Source: JBGSTR01 sp963707135
Lineage (GTDB): Bacteria > Pseudomonadota > Gammaproteobacteria > Chromatiales > Chromatiaceae
NCBI GenBank assembly: GCA_963707135.1
Contig: CAVPOY010000029.1
Coordinates: 1-64,000, forward strand
Direction: 5' to 3'
Length of the DNA: 64,000 bases
In this document: positions 10,199-18,793 of the stretch, one piece after another
Numbering within the stretch: position 1 is the stretch's first letter
How the letters are laid out: each line of letters opens with the position of its first letter
Position numbers and translations under genes: made by a program
Notes under the pieces: generated by a model
Databases searched by the model: none
Told to the model about the DNA's origin: nothing
The model's input: the letters and a program-made list of their open reading frames with translations, nothing else

Positions 10199-10995
10199 AG
10201 GGCCACCTCCTCGCGGGCGGTTTGGACATGCTCGGCGGTGACGGTGCGGGCCTGGGTCAGGGCCGCGCTGGTGAGGGCATAGTGGGCCAGGCGGTTGACC
10301 TTGCGCGGCATTCCCTGGGTGGCCTGGAACAGCGCCTCCACCGCGGGTGGCTCGAACAAGGGCAGCTCACAGCCGGCCAGGCGCAGGCGGTGGGTCAAGT
10401 ACTCTGGTAACTCTTCCCGGGTCAGCCCGGCCAGGTGATAACGCACCACGATGCGCTGGGCGAGGGACTCGTGCACCGCCATCGCCAGGCGGCGGCGCAG
10501 CTCCGTGAGCCCCACCAGCAGCAGACACAGGCGGTTCTCCGAATCCATCTGGTAATTGGTCAGCAACCGCAGGTCCTCGAGCACGTCATTGCGCAGATGG
10601 TGGGCCTCATCGACGATCAGCACCGGGCGCTGGCGGGCCTCCAGAGTCAGGCGGGAAATCTCGCTGCGGATTGCGCGGAAGGCCGCCGCGCGGTTGCGCT
10701 CGATGGGCAGTCCCAGCTCCCAGCCGATGGATTTGTACATATCGAGCACGTTGCCGGTCGAGAGCGGCACGTAGAACACCCGGTACAGTCCCGGGTGCAG
10801 CGCGGCGGCCACCTTGCGGCACACCGTGGTCTTGCCCGAACCGGCCTCGCCGGTGACCAGGCCGACGGCGCGCAGCTCCAGCAGATGGGTGAGCCGCGCT
10901 TCGGCCTCGCCCAGTGCGGCGGAGGCAAACAGGGCGTCGGGCTGGGGCGTCACATCGAAGGGGAAGGCGCTCAAGGCGAAGTGCTTGCGGTACAT
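10195..10995 (-). CDS. ExeA/TniB-like AAA+ ATPase (transposition helper)
   Basis: A 266-residue AAA+ ATPase opening MYRKHFALSAFPFDVTPQPD, the typical ExeA-family start. Walker A is TGEAGSGKTTVCR (about residue 50), Walker B is VLIVDEAHHL, a sensor-like segment is LCLLLVGLTELRRRL, and a sensor-2 region is GMPRKVNRLAHYAL. In Tn7/Mu/Tn5053-like elements such ATPases select the target and activate the DDE transposase. Its start codon overlaps the transposase stop (ATGA at 10995) and its stop overlaps the next small gene. It appears complete and intact. Confidence 0.85.
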   Translation of the reverse strand: MYRKHFALSAFPFDVTPQPDALFASAALGEAEARLTHLLELRAVGLVTGEAGSGKTTVCRKVAAALHPGLYRVFYVPLSTGNVLDMYKSIGWELGLPIERNRAAAFRAIRSEISRLTLEARQRPVLIVDEAHHLRNDVLEDLRLLTNYQMDSENRLCLLLVGLTELRRRLAMAVHESLAQRIVVRYHLAGLTREELPEYLTHRLRLAGCELPLFEPPAVEALFQATQGMPRKVNRLAHYALTSAALTQARTVTAEHVQTAREEVAL

Positions 10996-12347
10996 CAGCG
11001 CCCCTCCTCCTCGCTGTCCCTGGGGAGCTCGCGCAGGCGCAGGGCCGAGGCCGGCGGCGCGGGTGCGGGTGCGTCCGCGCTCAAGGTCCGCGACGGGCGC
11101 TCGCGTTTCACAAAACAGTTGGCGTAGGGCTCCACCACCCGGGCGAGCCCACAGACCTGCCCTTGGTGACAGACCTGCAGCGGACGCTGGGGCGGGGCAC
11201 TGGGATCGAAGCGCAGGGTCACCGTCTCCCCTGCCAGGGCGGCGTCGACCTCATAGACCACGCCGTTGAGGCTCACCGTGCGGTCCTTCTGGACCTTGCG
11301 TTTGGCCTCGAACAGGAACAGCTCCCCCAGATCCACGGTGGGCTCGGGGAAGCGCACCCCCTCGCCGGTCTGCGCCCACTGCTCCAGGGGCGTGCGCCCG
11401 TCGAGTCCGCGATGCGGGGTGTGGTGGTACTCCCCCTCGATCCAGGCGCCCAAGCGGCGGTTAAGCGCCGTGAGGCTGGCGCTATCCTCGCCACTCAGAC
11501 GGGTCAGGAGCTGGGCGCGCAAGGTCTTGAAGAAGCGCTCGATCTTGCCCTTGCCCTGGGGGTGGTAGGGCCGGGCATGGATCAGCGCGATGCTGAGCTT
11601 GGCACACACCAGGGCCAGGTGTTGGGAGCGGTAGTTGGCCCCGTTGTCCACGTAGAGGCGCTGCGGCAGTCCGCGTTTCTCGATCGCCTGGCGCAGCACC
11701 GGCAGGAAAGTGGCGGTGTTCTCCGCGAGGGCAAAGGCGGCGTTGGGGATGACCCGGGTGGCGTCGTCGATGAAGGCAATCAGGTAGGTCTTGCGCTTGG
11801 TGCGATCCCCGAGCAAGACGCTCGGCCCATGCATCACGTCACTCATCCACAGCTCCCCGGCCTGGGCGAAGGCAAAGCGGCGCCGATCGCGCTCGCCGGG
11901 GTCCTCCTGGGACCTCGCCATCAGGCCATGGCGCGCGAGCAGGCGATGCACGGTGGAGCGTGGCAGCGGCAGCTCCGCCGGTACGTGCGGCGACTGTCTG
12001 GCCGCGCGGATGACCAGCTGCACCGAGAGCTTCGGATTGGCCTCCTTGGCGCTGAGCAACGCCTCGACCACCGCCGCGGGCAAGGCACGCGCCTGGCCGC
12101 GGTCGGCGCGTGCTTTGGGCAGCAGGGCGTCGAAGCCGCCGCGCCGATAGGCCTGGAGCCAATCGCGGATGGTCTCGGCGGCGACCCGGGTGCGGGTGCT
12201 GCCGGGGATGGTGTAGTCGCGCGCCGCCCGCTCGGCGAGGTGCTGGTAGAGGCCCTTGGCCCCCACGGGCAGTTGCAAGAGCTCGGCAATCACCCCGTAG
12301 CGAAACAGGGCAATGGCTTGGCGGCGGTCGGTGTCAGGATCGTTCAT
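10995..12347 (-). CDS. DDE (rve integrase core) transposase
   Basis: A 450-residue Mu/IS481-like transposase. An N-terminal helix-turn-helix region has ETIRDWLQAYRRGGFDALLP, typical of DNA-binding ends. The catalytic core follows with ELWMSDVMHG (D1), LYVDNGANYRS (D2) and HPQGKGKIERFFKTLRA (E), then a Mu-type C-terminal beta-barrel region (SLNGVVYEVDAAL). I set the start at ATG 12347 (MNDPDTDRRQAIALFRYGV). The open frame runs 85 codons further upstream to 12602, but that extension overlaps the DUF6431 gene and is proline/alanine-rich without motifs. The gene is intact and coupled to the AAA+ helper. Confidence 0.85.
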   Translation of the reverse strand: MNDPDTDRRQAIALFRYGVIAELLQLPVGAKGLYQHLAERAARDYTIPGSTRTRVAAETIRDWLQAYRRGGFDALLPKARADRGQARALPAAVVEALLSAKEANPKLSVQLVIRAARQSPHVPAELPLPRSTVHRLLARHGLMARSQEDPGERDRRRFAFAQAGELWMSDVMHGPSVLLGDRTKRKTYLIAFIDDATRVIPNAAFALAENTATFLPVLRQAIEKRGLPQRLYVDNGANYRSQHLALVCAKLSIALIHARPYHPQGKGKIERFFKTLRAQLLTRLSGEDSASLTALNRRLGAWIEGEYHHTPHRGLDGRTPLEQWAQTGEGVRFPEPTVDLGELFLFEAKRKVQKDRTVSLNGVVYEVDAALAGETVTLRFDPSAPPQRPLQVCHQGQVCGLARVVEPYANCFVKRERPSRTLSADAPAPAPPASALRLRELPRDSEEEGR

Positions 12348-12394
12348 GGGGTGGGGCTCCGGATCGCGCAGGCCAGGTGCCTGCGTGCGGGACC

Positions 12395-13012
12395 CTACGC
12401 CGTGAGCCCCGGCGGGTCCGCTCCCGCATGGTGTTGGCGGGCGCGCCCGCGCCCGCCCCCCGGCTGGCGCCGGGGACGCAATCCGAGCGGAGATGGCAGG
12501 TGCTGGAGGAACGGCTCCCCGATGGGCCGCAGTGCAAGCAGCACCTCGCTGACCCCGAGGCAGATGGCGAAGGCGCCCAGGGTAGGGGCGCACGCGAAGC
12601 ACTCGGGCAACAGCCCTTTGAGCGTCTGCAAGGCCGCGTGCACTGCCTGCACCCGTCGGCGCGCCCAGCGCAACACCCCGGGCAGCTCGATGTCCGGACG
12701 TAGCTCCCGGCAGGCTGCCTCCAGGCTCGCTGCCTGCTCCACCGCGCGCACCACCGCCTCGACCTCGCTCAAGGTCCCCGAGAGACGCGCCGCCAGACAG
12801 TCCGGCAGCAGGCTGAAGGTGCGGTGCCCGCGGCGGCAGTACCAGCGCGCCACCCGGGTCCCGGGCGGGCTGACACGCCCATAGGTCCCGTGGCGGGCGA
12901 AGCCGCAGCCCCCCTTGGGGTGCAGCGGGCAGCGCGGCAGGCTTGCCCTCCGCCAGGCCCGTTGGGTAACGTACTCCCCGCCGGTCAGCTCACACGCATA
13001 ACGCAGTTGCAC
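12395..13012 (-). CDS. DUF6431 domain-containing protein (transposon accessory)
   Basis: A 205-residue protein with a zinc-ribbon-like N-terminus: Cys at CPLHPKGGCGFARHGTYGR, then RWYCRRGHRTFSLLPDCLAARLSGTL, which resembles the helix-turn-helix leader of transposases. It lies just upstream of the DDE transposase and on the same strand, with a 47-base gap. I recall this DUF6431 / DDE / AAA+ order from other proteobacterial transposons. Role unproven; DNA binding at the element ends is an inference from the zinc-ribbon look. Confidence 0.7.
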   Translation of the reverse strand: MQLRYACELTGGEYVTQRAWRRASLPRCPLHPKGGCGFARHGTYGRVSPPGTRVARWYCRRGHRTFSLLPDCLAARLSGTLSEVEAVVRAVEQAASLEAACRELRPDIELPGVLRWARRRVQAVHAALQTLKGLLPECFACAPTLGAFAICLGVSEVLLALRPIGEPFLQHLPSPLGLRPRRQPGGGRGRARQHHAGADPPGLTA

Positions 13013-13255
13013 CGGCCATCGGCCCGCACGGCGGCCACCGTGGCGGGCCTTCTGCTGTCTGAAGTCCCGCTATTGTGCCCGAGCGCCGTCGCCCCCGCCC
13101 GGCGGTGGCATCACTGGGACAGGCCGCGCAAGTCCCTCACCGCTTTGCCCCACCATCCCTGACCCTTCACCGGTGGATCAGTCTCAACCAAACGGGGCGG
13201 TGCATTGCGGATTAGCGTGAGGCCCAACAACGGTAATCGAACCTGGCCGTTCGCG

Positions 13256-13303
13256 GCGATGCTCGCTCTACGCCGCTCTCTGGGGAAGGGGGAGTTGAAA
13301 TCG
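13256..13303. repeat. 48-bp direct repeat, copy 1 (3' end of the DUF2442 gene)
   Basis: This segment matches 14873-14920 at 45 of 48 positions in the same orientation. Here it encodes the C-terminus of the DUF2442 protein (GRFQLPLPQRAA and stop, minus strand) plus a few bases beyond it. Confidence 0.8.
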
Positions 13304-13540
13304 CCCCGCAACAACACCCTCAACAGTCAGGTCTTCGTCAAGACATTCCCAACGAAGAGCGTACCCGTTCACCTCAACCGTTACCATTTTTAGCTCGTCA
13401 TTGGACGCGGCCCCAAGGATTCTGAAGCGATCGGCTGGGAACCCAATAATACGACCATCGGTGAGCTCCGCGTAGATCATTCTTTCTTCGGCCCAAGCGC
13501 GTAGTGCGCAAGGTTCATTATAAACCGCGGTGGTATTCAT
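13268..13540 (-). CDS. DUF2442 family protein (putative antitoxin partner)
   Basis: Ninety residues from ATG 13540 (MNTTAVYNEPCALRAWAEER), with the DUF2442 features IYAELTDGRIIGFPADRFRIL and LRWECLDEDLTVEGVVAGRF. The open frame extends 16 codons upstream, but ATG 13540 lies within the end of the DUF4160 gene, which is the usual coupled arrangement. DUF4160/DUF2442 pairs are widespread and behave like toxin-antitoxin or DNA-binding pairs in databases; the biochemical role is not established. It is probably co-transcribed with the upstream DUF4160 gene. Confidence 0.75.
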   Translation of the reverse strand: MNTTAVYNEPCALRAWAEERMIYAELTDGRIIGFPADRFRILGAASNDELKMVTVEVNGYALRWECLDEDLTVEGVVAGRFQLPLPQRAA

Positions 13541-13756
13541 CGAAATTCTTCGGGAGAAGGGCTTGATTTTCGTACACGATTCTCTCAATTTCCCTCAGCT
13601 GATGCACAGGAATGCCTCTGTTTCGCGTGAGAGATATCGGTGAGAGCAAAACTTGCACTCGCCTTCTGCACTGCGAATGTGAATGTGGGCGGGTTCGGTG
13701 CCTTCATCAGAGTAGAAGTGAAACCTCAGCCCCTTAATTCTCAAGATGGTCGGCAT
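13518..13756 (-). pseudogene. DUF4160 protein, one-base frameshift
   Basis: The start is ATG 13756: MPTILRIKGLRFHFYSDEG, then EPAHIHIRSAEGECKF, all typical of DUF4160. One base then appears to be missing near 13652. The next frame continues LSPISLTRNRGIPVHQLREI, ERIVYENQALLPKNF and a stop at 13518, which is the normal C-terminal half. The open frame as read ends early with CSHRYLSRETEAFLCIS. The corrected gene is about 80 residues and overlaps the start of the DUF2442 gene. A single missing base in a GC/T context may be a sequence error. Confidence 0.75.
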
Positions 13757-13805
13757 GTGACTTTTTGTAGAAAGTGAAGGCCGCTGTAGAACCCGCGCAG
13801 CGAGC

Positions 13806-14132
13806 TCATGCCAGACCAATGACCACCGCAAGGAGCCGGTTCAGCTCGACGATTTCCCTATCGCTTAGTCTGCCGATTGCCGGGCCGACCTTGTTCGAGG
13901 GCAGGCTGAGCAAACGATTTACTTGGACCTGAGAGCGAACCTTCAGGCCGCTATCCGCGGTAGGCTCGATGGTCAGGCGCAGCAGCGGGGCATCTCGGAG
14001 ATGGCTGGTCATCAGGGCCACGATCGTCGACCGGGCATCCCGATTCAGTACATCACCCTGTATTACCACTGCGGGACGAGGCTTACCGTAATCGCCGGGG
14101 GCGGCCACCGTGATGATGTCACCGCGGCGCAT
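13806..14132 (-). CDS. MazF/PemK-type endoribonuclease toxin
   Basis: A 108-residue protein from ATG 14132 (MRRGDIITVAAPGDYGKPRP). This has the MazF/PemK hallmarks: GDI.TV near the N-terminus, GKPRPAVVIQGD (the conserved PAVV strand) and the Thr/Ser-rich STIVALMTSHLRDAP strand. Such toxins cleave mRNA at short motifs. The ATG overlaps the upstream antitoxin stop as TGATG, so translation is coupled. A slightly longer frame starts at 14144 but lies inside the antitoxin gene. It forms a type II toxin-antitoxin pair with the gene upstream and looks intact. Confidence 0.85.
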   Translation of the reverse strand: MRRGDIITVAAPGDYGKPRPAVVIQGDVLNRDARSTIVALMTSHLRDAPLLRLTIEPTADSGLKVRSQVQVNRLLSLPSNKVGPAIGRLSDREIVELNRLLAVVIGLA

Positions 14133-14368
14133 CAGTCGGACCAATCCCCGGCGGCCTCGATGAAGGAGAGGGACTCTCGATCCTCTGGGCTCTCTTCCAC
14201 GAGCGCCAACTGTCGGCGGATCTCGTCGGCGAATCCGGGGCGCCGGGTGTCCGGGACCCAGAGCACAATCTGGCGCATTCCCCGCGCCTTGAGGCGGTCA
14301 CGGTAGGACCGGTGGCGCTCGGGGTAAGTGTTGTTCGCAGAATCCATGGGTAGCTCCGAATGTCGCAT
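14132..14368 (-). CDS. MazE-type antitoxin (DUF3018 family)
   Basis: A 78-residue antitoxin. The core RHRSYRDRLKARGMRQIVLW followed by VPDTRRPGFADEIRRQ matches the DUF3018 group (R-x-R-x3-G-L/M-R-x-V-x-x-W-V-P-D). The acidic tail (EESPEDRESLSFIEAAGDWSD) would bind the toxin. The gene is first in the pair and overlaps the toxin start. The ATG may be 14368 or an internal ATG seven codons later (MDSANNTYPERH). Autoregulation by binding its own promoter is expected from the family, but no operator was identified. Confidence 0.82.
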   Translation of the reverse strand: MRHSELPMDSANNTYPERHRSYRDRLKARGMRQIVLWVPDTRRPGFADEIRRQLALVEESPEDRESLSFIEAAGDWSD

Positions 14369-15106
14369 AGCGACAGTCTAGCACGTGTCAGTGCCGCCCG
14401 GGGGGTGTCTGGTCGCGCGGACTGTGGGCGCGGTGCGTGGCGGCGTGCCGTCTAGCTCGGCTGGGGGGAGGAACGAGCCCCAATGCCATGGCGAACGGAT
14501 CGCCCCTGTTTGTCGGGGTTCGCAAGGTCGCCCCACGCAGTTGGATGACGACCGCCGGCACGAGGCGTGGATCAGGTCATCTGTCGTGCTACAAAGTACC
14601 GCTCTCGATACGCTGGATCGTCAGGGAATTGGATTCTCTGAAAAGCTGATATCCGGGGGCGCGCGTGATCCGGCTAGTAGCTTGCCTCACCCGCGGATGG
14701 ACATGCAGGCGGCGATTGCGGATCTCCGCGACCAGGTCGGTGCGCGGAGAACGTCTTCGAAAGTGGATTCACTTTCAGCGGGATTGGCCATGACGGTTTC
14801 CCAGCGAACGGGGATGCCTTCGATTGTGCACCGGCTCGGCGTTCCGGGACACCGAGGGCCTAATTTACTGCCGCGATGCTCGCGCTACGCCGCTCTCCGA
14901 GGAAGGGGGAGTTGAAATCGTCCGGAGGTGGAAGTGGGGTCTTTCTTTTTGCCCAGGAGGGATGGGCATAGCGGTTACGTTCATCGTCGCCCAAGCCGGT
15001 GATGAATGGGCACAGCAACCGTTCCCGGTCTACGGGGCGCGATGCCGCACTGCTCCAGCCGAGGCCGGATCGTGTGCGCCCAACTGCCGAAACCGGCCGG
15101 GTTAGC
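14369..15106. other. Gene-poor stretch with a DUF2442 3'-end remnant
   Basis: About 740 bases with no convincing full gene. It contains the second copy of the 48-bp repeat (14873-14920). On the minus strand this encodes GRFQLPLPRRAA and a stop, the same tail as the intact DUF2442 gene, preceded by unrelated codons. A short minus-strand frame (about 14688-14790) starts MANPAESESTFEDVLRAPTW, but it is too short to assign. The stretch looks like eroded accessory DNA. Confidence 0.5.
14873..14920. repeat. 48-bp direct repeat, copy 2
   Basis: Matches 13256-13303 at 45 of 48 positions (differences at positions 12, 26 and 28 of the repeat). It encodes a DUF2442-like C-terminal tail with a stop, without the rest of the gene. 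Confidence 0.8.
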
Positions 15107-15541
15107 TCAAGGCCACAGCTTGAGCGCGGCCACCACCAGACCGCCGACGGTCAGGGTGGTGGCGAACGACCAGATCATGAAGCGGTCAATGCGACGGATG
15201 AGCGCATCGAAGCGCTGATCCATCTGCTTCTGCAACGCATCGAAGCGCTTATCCGCGGCATCGAAGCGCTGATCCATCTGCTTCTGCAACGCATCGAAGC
15301 GCTTGTCCGCGGCATCGAAGCGCTGATCCATCTGCTTCTGCAACGCATCGAAGCGCTTGTCCATCTGCTCGATCAGGGTCTTGATCAGCTCGCGCTGGTG
15401 CTTGAGCTCCTCCTCTACGCGCACCATGCGCTCGCGCAGCTCGATCTCATAGACCGCCGGCGGCTTGCCGAGCGACTGCTCCGCGAGCCAACTGCCGAGG
15501 TGGTCTTTGATGAATTGGATGTCTTCCTGCGCCAGGGCCAT
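15107..15541 (-). CDS. Coiled-coil protein with a C-terminal membrane anchor and 18-residue repeats
   Basis: A 144-residue protein. The N-terminal 45 residues (MALAQEDIQFIKDHLGSWL...) are followed by a long charged coiled coil (VEEELKHQRELIKTLIEQMDKR). Then come three near-identical 18-residue units built on KRFDALQKQMDQRFDA, and a C-terminal hydrophobic helix (FMIWSFATTLTVGGLVVAAL) ending KLWP. The architecture resembles DUF1640/CCDC90-like inner-membrane coiled-coil proteins, but function is not evident. It is probably anchored in the cytoplasmic membrane with the coil in the cytoplasm. Repeat copy number is likely variable among strains. Confidence 0.75.
   Translation of the reverse strand: MALAQEDIQFIKDHLGSWLAEQSLGKPPAVYEIELRERMVRVEEELKHQRELIKTLIEQMDKRFDALQKQMDQRFDAADKRFDALQKQMDQRFDAADKRFDALQKQMDQRFDALIRRIDRFMIWSFATTLTVGGLVVAALKLWP
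15204..15365. repeat. Tandem 54-bp repeat, about 3 copies, in-frame in the coiled-coil gene
   Basis: Units begin at 15204, 15258 and 15312. Copies are almost identical (TTATCC versus TTGTCC and the end of the third unit differ). Each unit is 18 codons and encodes two turns of a degenerate RFDA-type heptad pattern, so copy-number change keeps the frame. Confidence 0.8.
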
Positions 15542-16013
15542 GTTTGCCGCAGAGTCATGTCGAGCCTATGGTAAGCAGTATACCAGCCCGCTTGGGTCGC
15601 CGAGGGTGCGAGGGCTTTCCCTGTGCATCGGATACCGGAGGACCGCGGTCCGTCCCTCGGATGGGTCGCGGTGCGGGGCACCCCTTACACGGATCTATTG
15701 CAGGGCGGACCAGAGCTGATCCCGGCGGCCTGAGACTTCTGCGGTGCGGTTCGCGGGCTCACCGCACCCTAAAAAACTTCAAAGGGCAGCGGGGGCGAGG
15801 TTGCGCGGGGCGAGGTCATTTTTTTGCATCGGCGAGCAATTCGAGCAACGGCCTTTCCCAGGGCCTGCACCGATCGCTTGTAATTGAAGGCTGGATACTC
15901 TGGCTTGCCAGCCTCGATCTGCCGCACCCATTTGCGGCGGGCAGATCAAGGATCGACCAAGCTGAGCTGGGTCGGGTCGGGTCCGCGCGGGTGCGCCAAC
16001 ACCCGCTGTCGCA
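15542..16013. other. Stretch with a possible C-terminal gene remnant on the minus strand
   Basis: About 470 bases without a complete gene. On the minus strand an open segment at 15769-15945 reads WVRQIEAGKPEYPAFNYK and RSVQALGKAVARIARRCKK to a stop. It looks like the end of a real protein, but it has no start codon and is preceded by a stop. The remainder shows nothing recognisable. Confidence 0.35.
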
Positions 16014-16745
16014 TCACCAGCGTCCAACCACCGGTTTGTCTCTCGTGGCGCCGAATAGGGCGCTGATGTCGGCGCCCAAGTCCCAGGCGTAGTTGCCGTT
16101 GGCATCCAGGTAGAAGGTGGTGTTGCTCGGCCGCCAGACGCCGATCTGATCGTCGCCGTCGCCGTCCCAGTCGCCGCTCAGCGGCACGTCGGTGCCGAGG
16201 CCGAAAGTCCCGCTCCTGTCGGCTCGGGGGTTCCATTGGTAATTGCCGTTGTAGTCGAGGTAGAAGGTCGCGGTGTCGGCCCGCCAGACCCCGATCTGGT
16301 CGTCGCCGTCGCCGTCCCAGTCGCCGACGACGGGCTTGTCGGTGCTGATACCGAAGGCCCCGCTCTTGTCGATGGCGGGATCCCACGCGAAGTTTCCGTT
16401 GAAGTCGAGGTAGAAAGTGGTGTTGCCCGGGCGCCAAACGCCGATCTCGTCCGTGCCGTCACCGTCCCAGTCGCCGCTCAGGGGGACATCGCTGCTGATG
16501 CCGAAGGCGGCGGCGACGTCGACGCCGGGATCCCACGCGGAGTTTCCGTTAACGTCAAGGTAGAAGGTGGTGTTGCTCGGGCGCCAGACGCCGATCTCGT
16601 CCCTGCCGTCGCCGTTCCAGTCACCGACCAGGGGCAGGTCCCCCTTCAGGCCGAAGGACGAGACGAGGTCGCTGCCCGCGTCCCAGCGGTAGTTGCCGTT
16701 GATGTCGAGAAGGAATTGTTGGGCGCTCGGGCGCCAGACGCCGAT
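16014..16745 (-). repeat. Five tandem ~50-residue repeats (GVWRPS...GDWDGDG) at the C-terminus of the FG-GAP protein
   Basis: Each unit of about 147-150 bases encodes IGVWRPSxxTFYLDxNGNxxWD, then a variable FG-containing turn and GDWDGDGxDE. The DxDGDG segment is a calcium-binding-type loop as in FG-GAP/VCBS repeats. The last unit ends DKPVVGRW at the stop. The same repeat is found five times at the end of the adjacent protease gene. Confidence 0.85.
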
Positions 16746-18793
16746 CAGCTCTGTCATGCCTAACCCTGGCGGCACGCGGGAACCGGTTCCCTCGACCAGG
16801 CGATGAAGCCGGTCGACCTTCATCGCCGCGAAGTATTCGATCACCCCGCTCGGCCAGCGAACCTCGAGATCCACCTGCCGGTTCTGTCCCAAGCCGATGT
16901 GCAGGCGCTGGTGGTTCTGGCTGTGAATGTGCATTCCATTGCCCTGCTCGCGCAGCTGCACCTTTCCGTCCGGCGTGGTCGCGAAAACGCGAGCGCCGAT
17001 GCCGTCTCGGTTCGAGATCGTTCCCTGCAGGTCGATCTCGACCCAGTGGTTGCTGTTGTTGGTCAGGTTTCGAAACAGCTGCTGGCGACCGCTGTAGGAG
17101 AACGCCCGAGGGAACTTGCCGTTGGTGACCAGCAGATCGAGCCGCCCGTCCAGATCGTAGTCGGCGGTCAGGACCGCATCCATCCGACCGTAGATGTCGC
17201 CCCGGGCATCGCCCAACGCGGCCCCGGTGATGGCCGTGAAGTTACCCCGTCCGTCGTTCTCGTAGAGGATGTTGTCCAGGTTCTTGATCTCGCCGGCGCA
17301 GCCGGCGTACACGTCCAGATCGCCGTCGTTGTCGAAGTCCCCGGCCGCGGCCGAGAGACAGGAGCTCGGCGGTCCCTTGATCTGCCCGGAGGCGTCGACC
17401 AGTTGGCGGGCGGCGTCCTGCAGGAACAGGACCGGCGTCCGGTTCGCGGGCTGACCGATGGTGATTACGCCCTCCGAGCGCAGGTTGGAAACCGAGACAT
17501 CGGCCTGCAGCGTGATCCGTGGACTGCCGTACTCTGGTCGGGAGCGACGAAGCGCACCTGCCAGCGTCCGTTGACCCGTCCGATGTAGGTGCCTCCGGCC
17601 GTCCCCGTTCCCAATCCCTGGTTTGCCGGATCGTTCGGCGAGAGCCGGAGCTGGACGTGATTTCTCCAACCGTTGTAGACGGAGAGGTCCGTGCTCGCCG
17701 GCGGCTTCTTGCCGCTGGCGCCGATGAACACCTCATTGACCTGGGTGGACCAGTCGAAATCCACCACCAGATCGCCCTCGGCCAGGAACGAGATGCCCCC
17801 CTCCTCTGGCGGAGTGGCATCGAATTGCACATGAACCGTTCGATCGCCCACGATCTCGGCGGCGCTGGGTCCGTAATCGCCACGGGGCGCGAAGACGTCG
17901 TTTCGCAGGTCGCCGTTGAAGTCGCCGACCGCGAGATCGGACAGGCCGCCGGTGCCGGCCGCGGCCCCCAGCCTTGGGAGCAGATCGACGAACGGTAGTT
18001 GTGTGGTGTCCCAGACGTGCTCGATTCGGCTGACGCTCGCGCAGATCAGGTCCAGGTTGTCGTCGCCCGAGAGCTCGGCAAGCACCCCGTAGTCGCAGTC
18101 CGCGGGATTGCCGTAGTTGACGCCGGTCGCCCCATCGTAGATGAAGGTGCGCGTGCCGTCGGCGGCGACGTTTTGCCGGAACATCGCAGTCGGTTGTTTG
18201 TAGGCCGGGATGGAGAGGTGACGCGCGGCCACCATCAGGTCGAGGTTGCCGTCGTTATCGTAGTCGAGCCACACCGGCCCGCGGCCGCCGACCGGAAGGC
18301 AATCTTTGGTTGAGCAGATTGCGGCGTCGTAGGGGTACACGAACCCCAGCCGAGGGAAACGGTTTGTGAAGCGCCCCGATCCATCGTTGACCCAGAACGG
18401 AAAGTCCCAGGCGTCGCCGGTTATCTCGAGCAGGTCGACATCGCCGTCGTTGTCGAAGTCCGCCGAGCCCAGGCCGTGGGTATCCATCCGCCCGTCCCAT
18501 TGGGATATACCCAATAGGCCCCATGGCTCGTCGTGATCCTCGATGAACTCGGCAAAGGTGCCGTCACCCTGATTGATGTAGATCACCGTGGGTGTGTACT
18601 GGTGCTTGCCGAGCCAGATGTCCGGATAGTCGTCGCCGTTGAGATCCGCCCAGCCTGTGCCGTAGGTCTCTTCCGTGTCGGTGACGCCGGCGGCTGAGTT
18701 GGCTTCGATAAACCGGATCTGGGCACTTGCGGGCGACGACAGATAACCCGTCAATGCAAGGGCTAGTGCTGGCGCTGTCAATCGGCTGAGCAT
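16014..18793 (-). CDS. Secreted FG-GAP/VCBS repeat protein with ASPIC/UnbV domain and C-terminal repeats; one frameshift
   Basis: About 926 residues across two frames; one base is missing near 17525 (APDQ continues as EYGSPRITLQADV). A signal peptide (MLSRLTAPALALALTGYLSSPASA) leads to FG-GAP-type repeats with DxNGDxxPD loops (WADLNGDDYPDIWLG, SADFDNDGDVDLLEI, WLDYDNDGNLDLMVA, VGDFNGDLRNDVF). More such repeats follow (AGDFDNDGDLDVYAG, TADYDLDGRLDLLVT), then an ASPIC/UnbV module (NHWVEIDLQG, GARVFATT, LHIGLGQN, DLEVRWPSGVIEYF). The final 240 residues are five GVWRPS repeats. This is the CRTAC1-like secreted adhesin/propeller class. It is probably extracellular and calcium-binding; no enzymatic motif is seen. 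Confidence 0.78.

Larger units (their letters stand above)
9760..13229 (-). mobile_element. DDE/AAA+/DUF6431 transposon
   Basis: A compact four-gene element, all on the minus strand: DUF6431 protein, DDE (rve) transposase, ExeA-like AAA+ ATPase and a 70-residue small protein, the last three overlapping by ATGA. The left boundary is where jetC coding stops (9759/9760). Candidate termini are TGTT at 9760 and AACA ending at 13229; beyond these the inverted similarity is patchy (TGTT-A-GCGCTCA against TGTT-G-GGCCTCA, then TTAAT and CACCGC blocks). No target duplication is visible, and jetC does not resume on the right side, which suggests a flanking deletion or rearrangement. The right boundary is less certain than the left. 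Confidence 0.65.

Noticed and set aside
10914..12884. A 656-codon plus-strand open frame
   Set aside because: It is exactly antisense to the DDE transposase and ATPase genes, has no motifs, and is a high-GC shadow.
15204..15365. CRISPR array
   Set aside because: The repeats are contiguous 54-bp units without spacers and lie in-frame in a coiled-coil gene.
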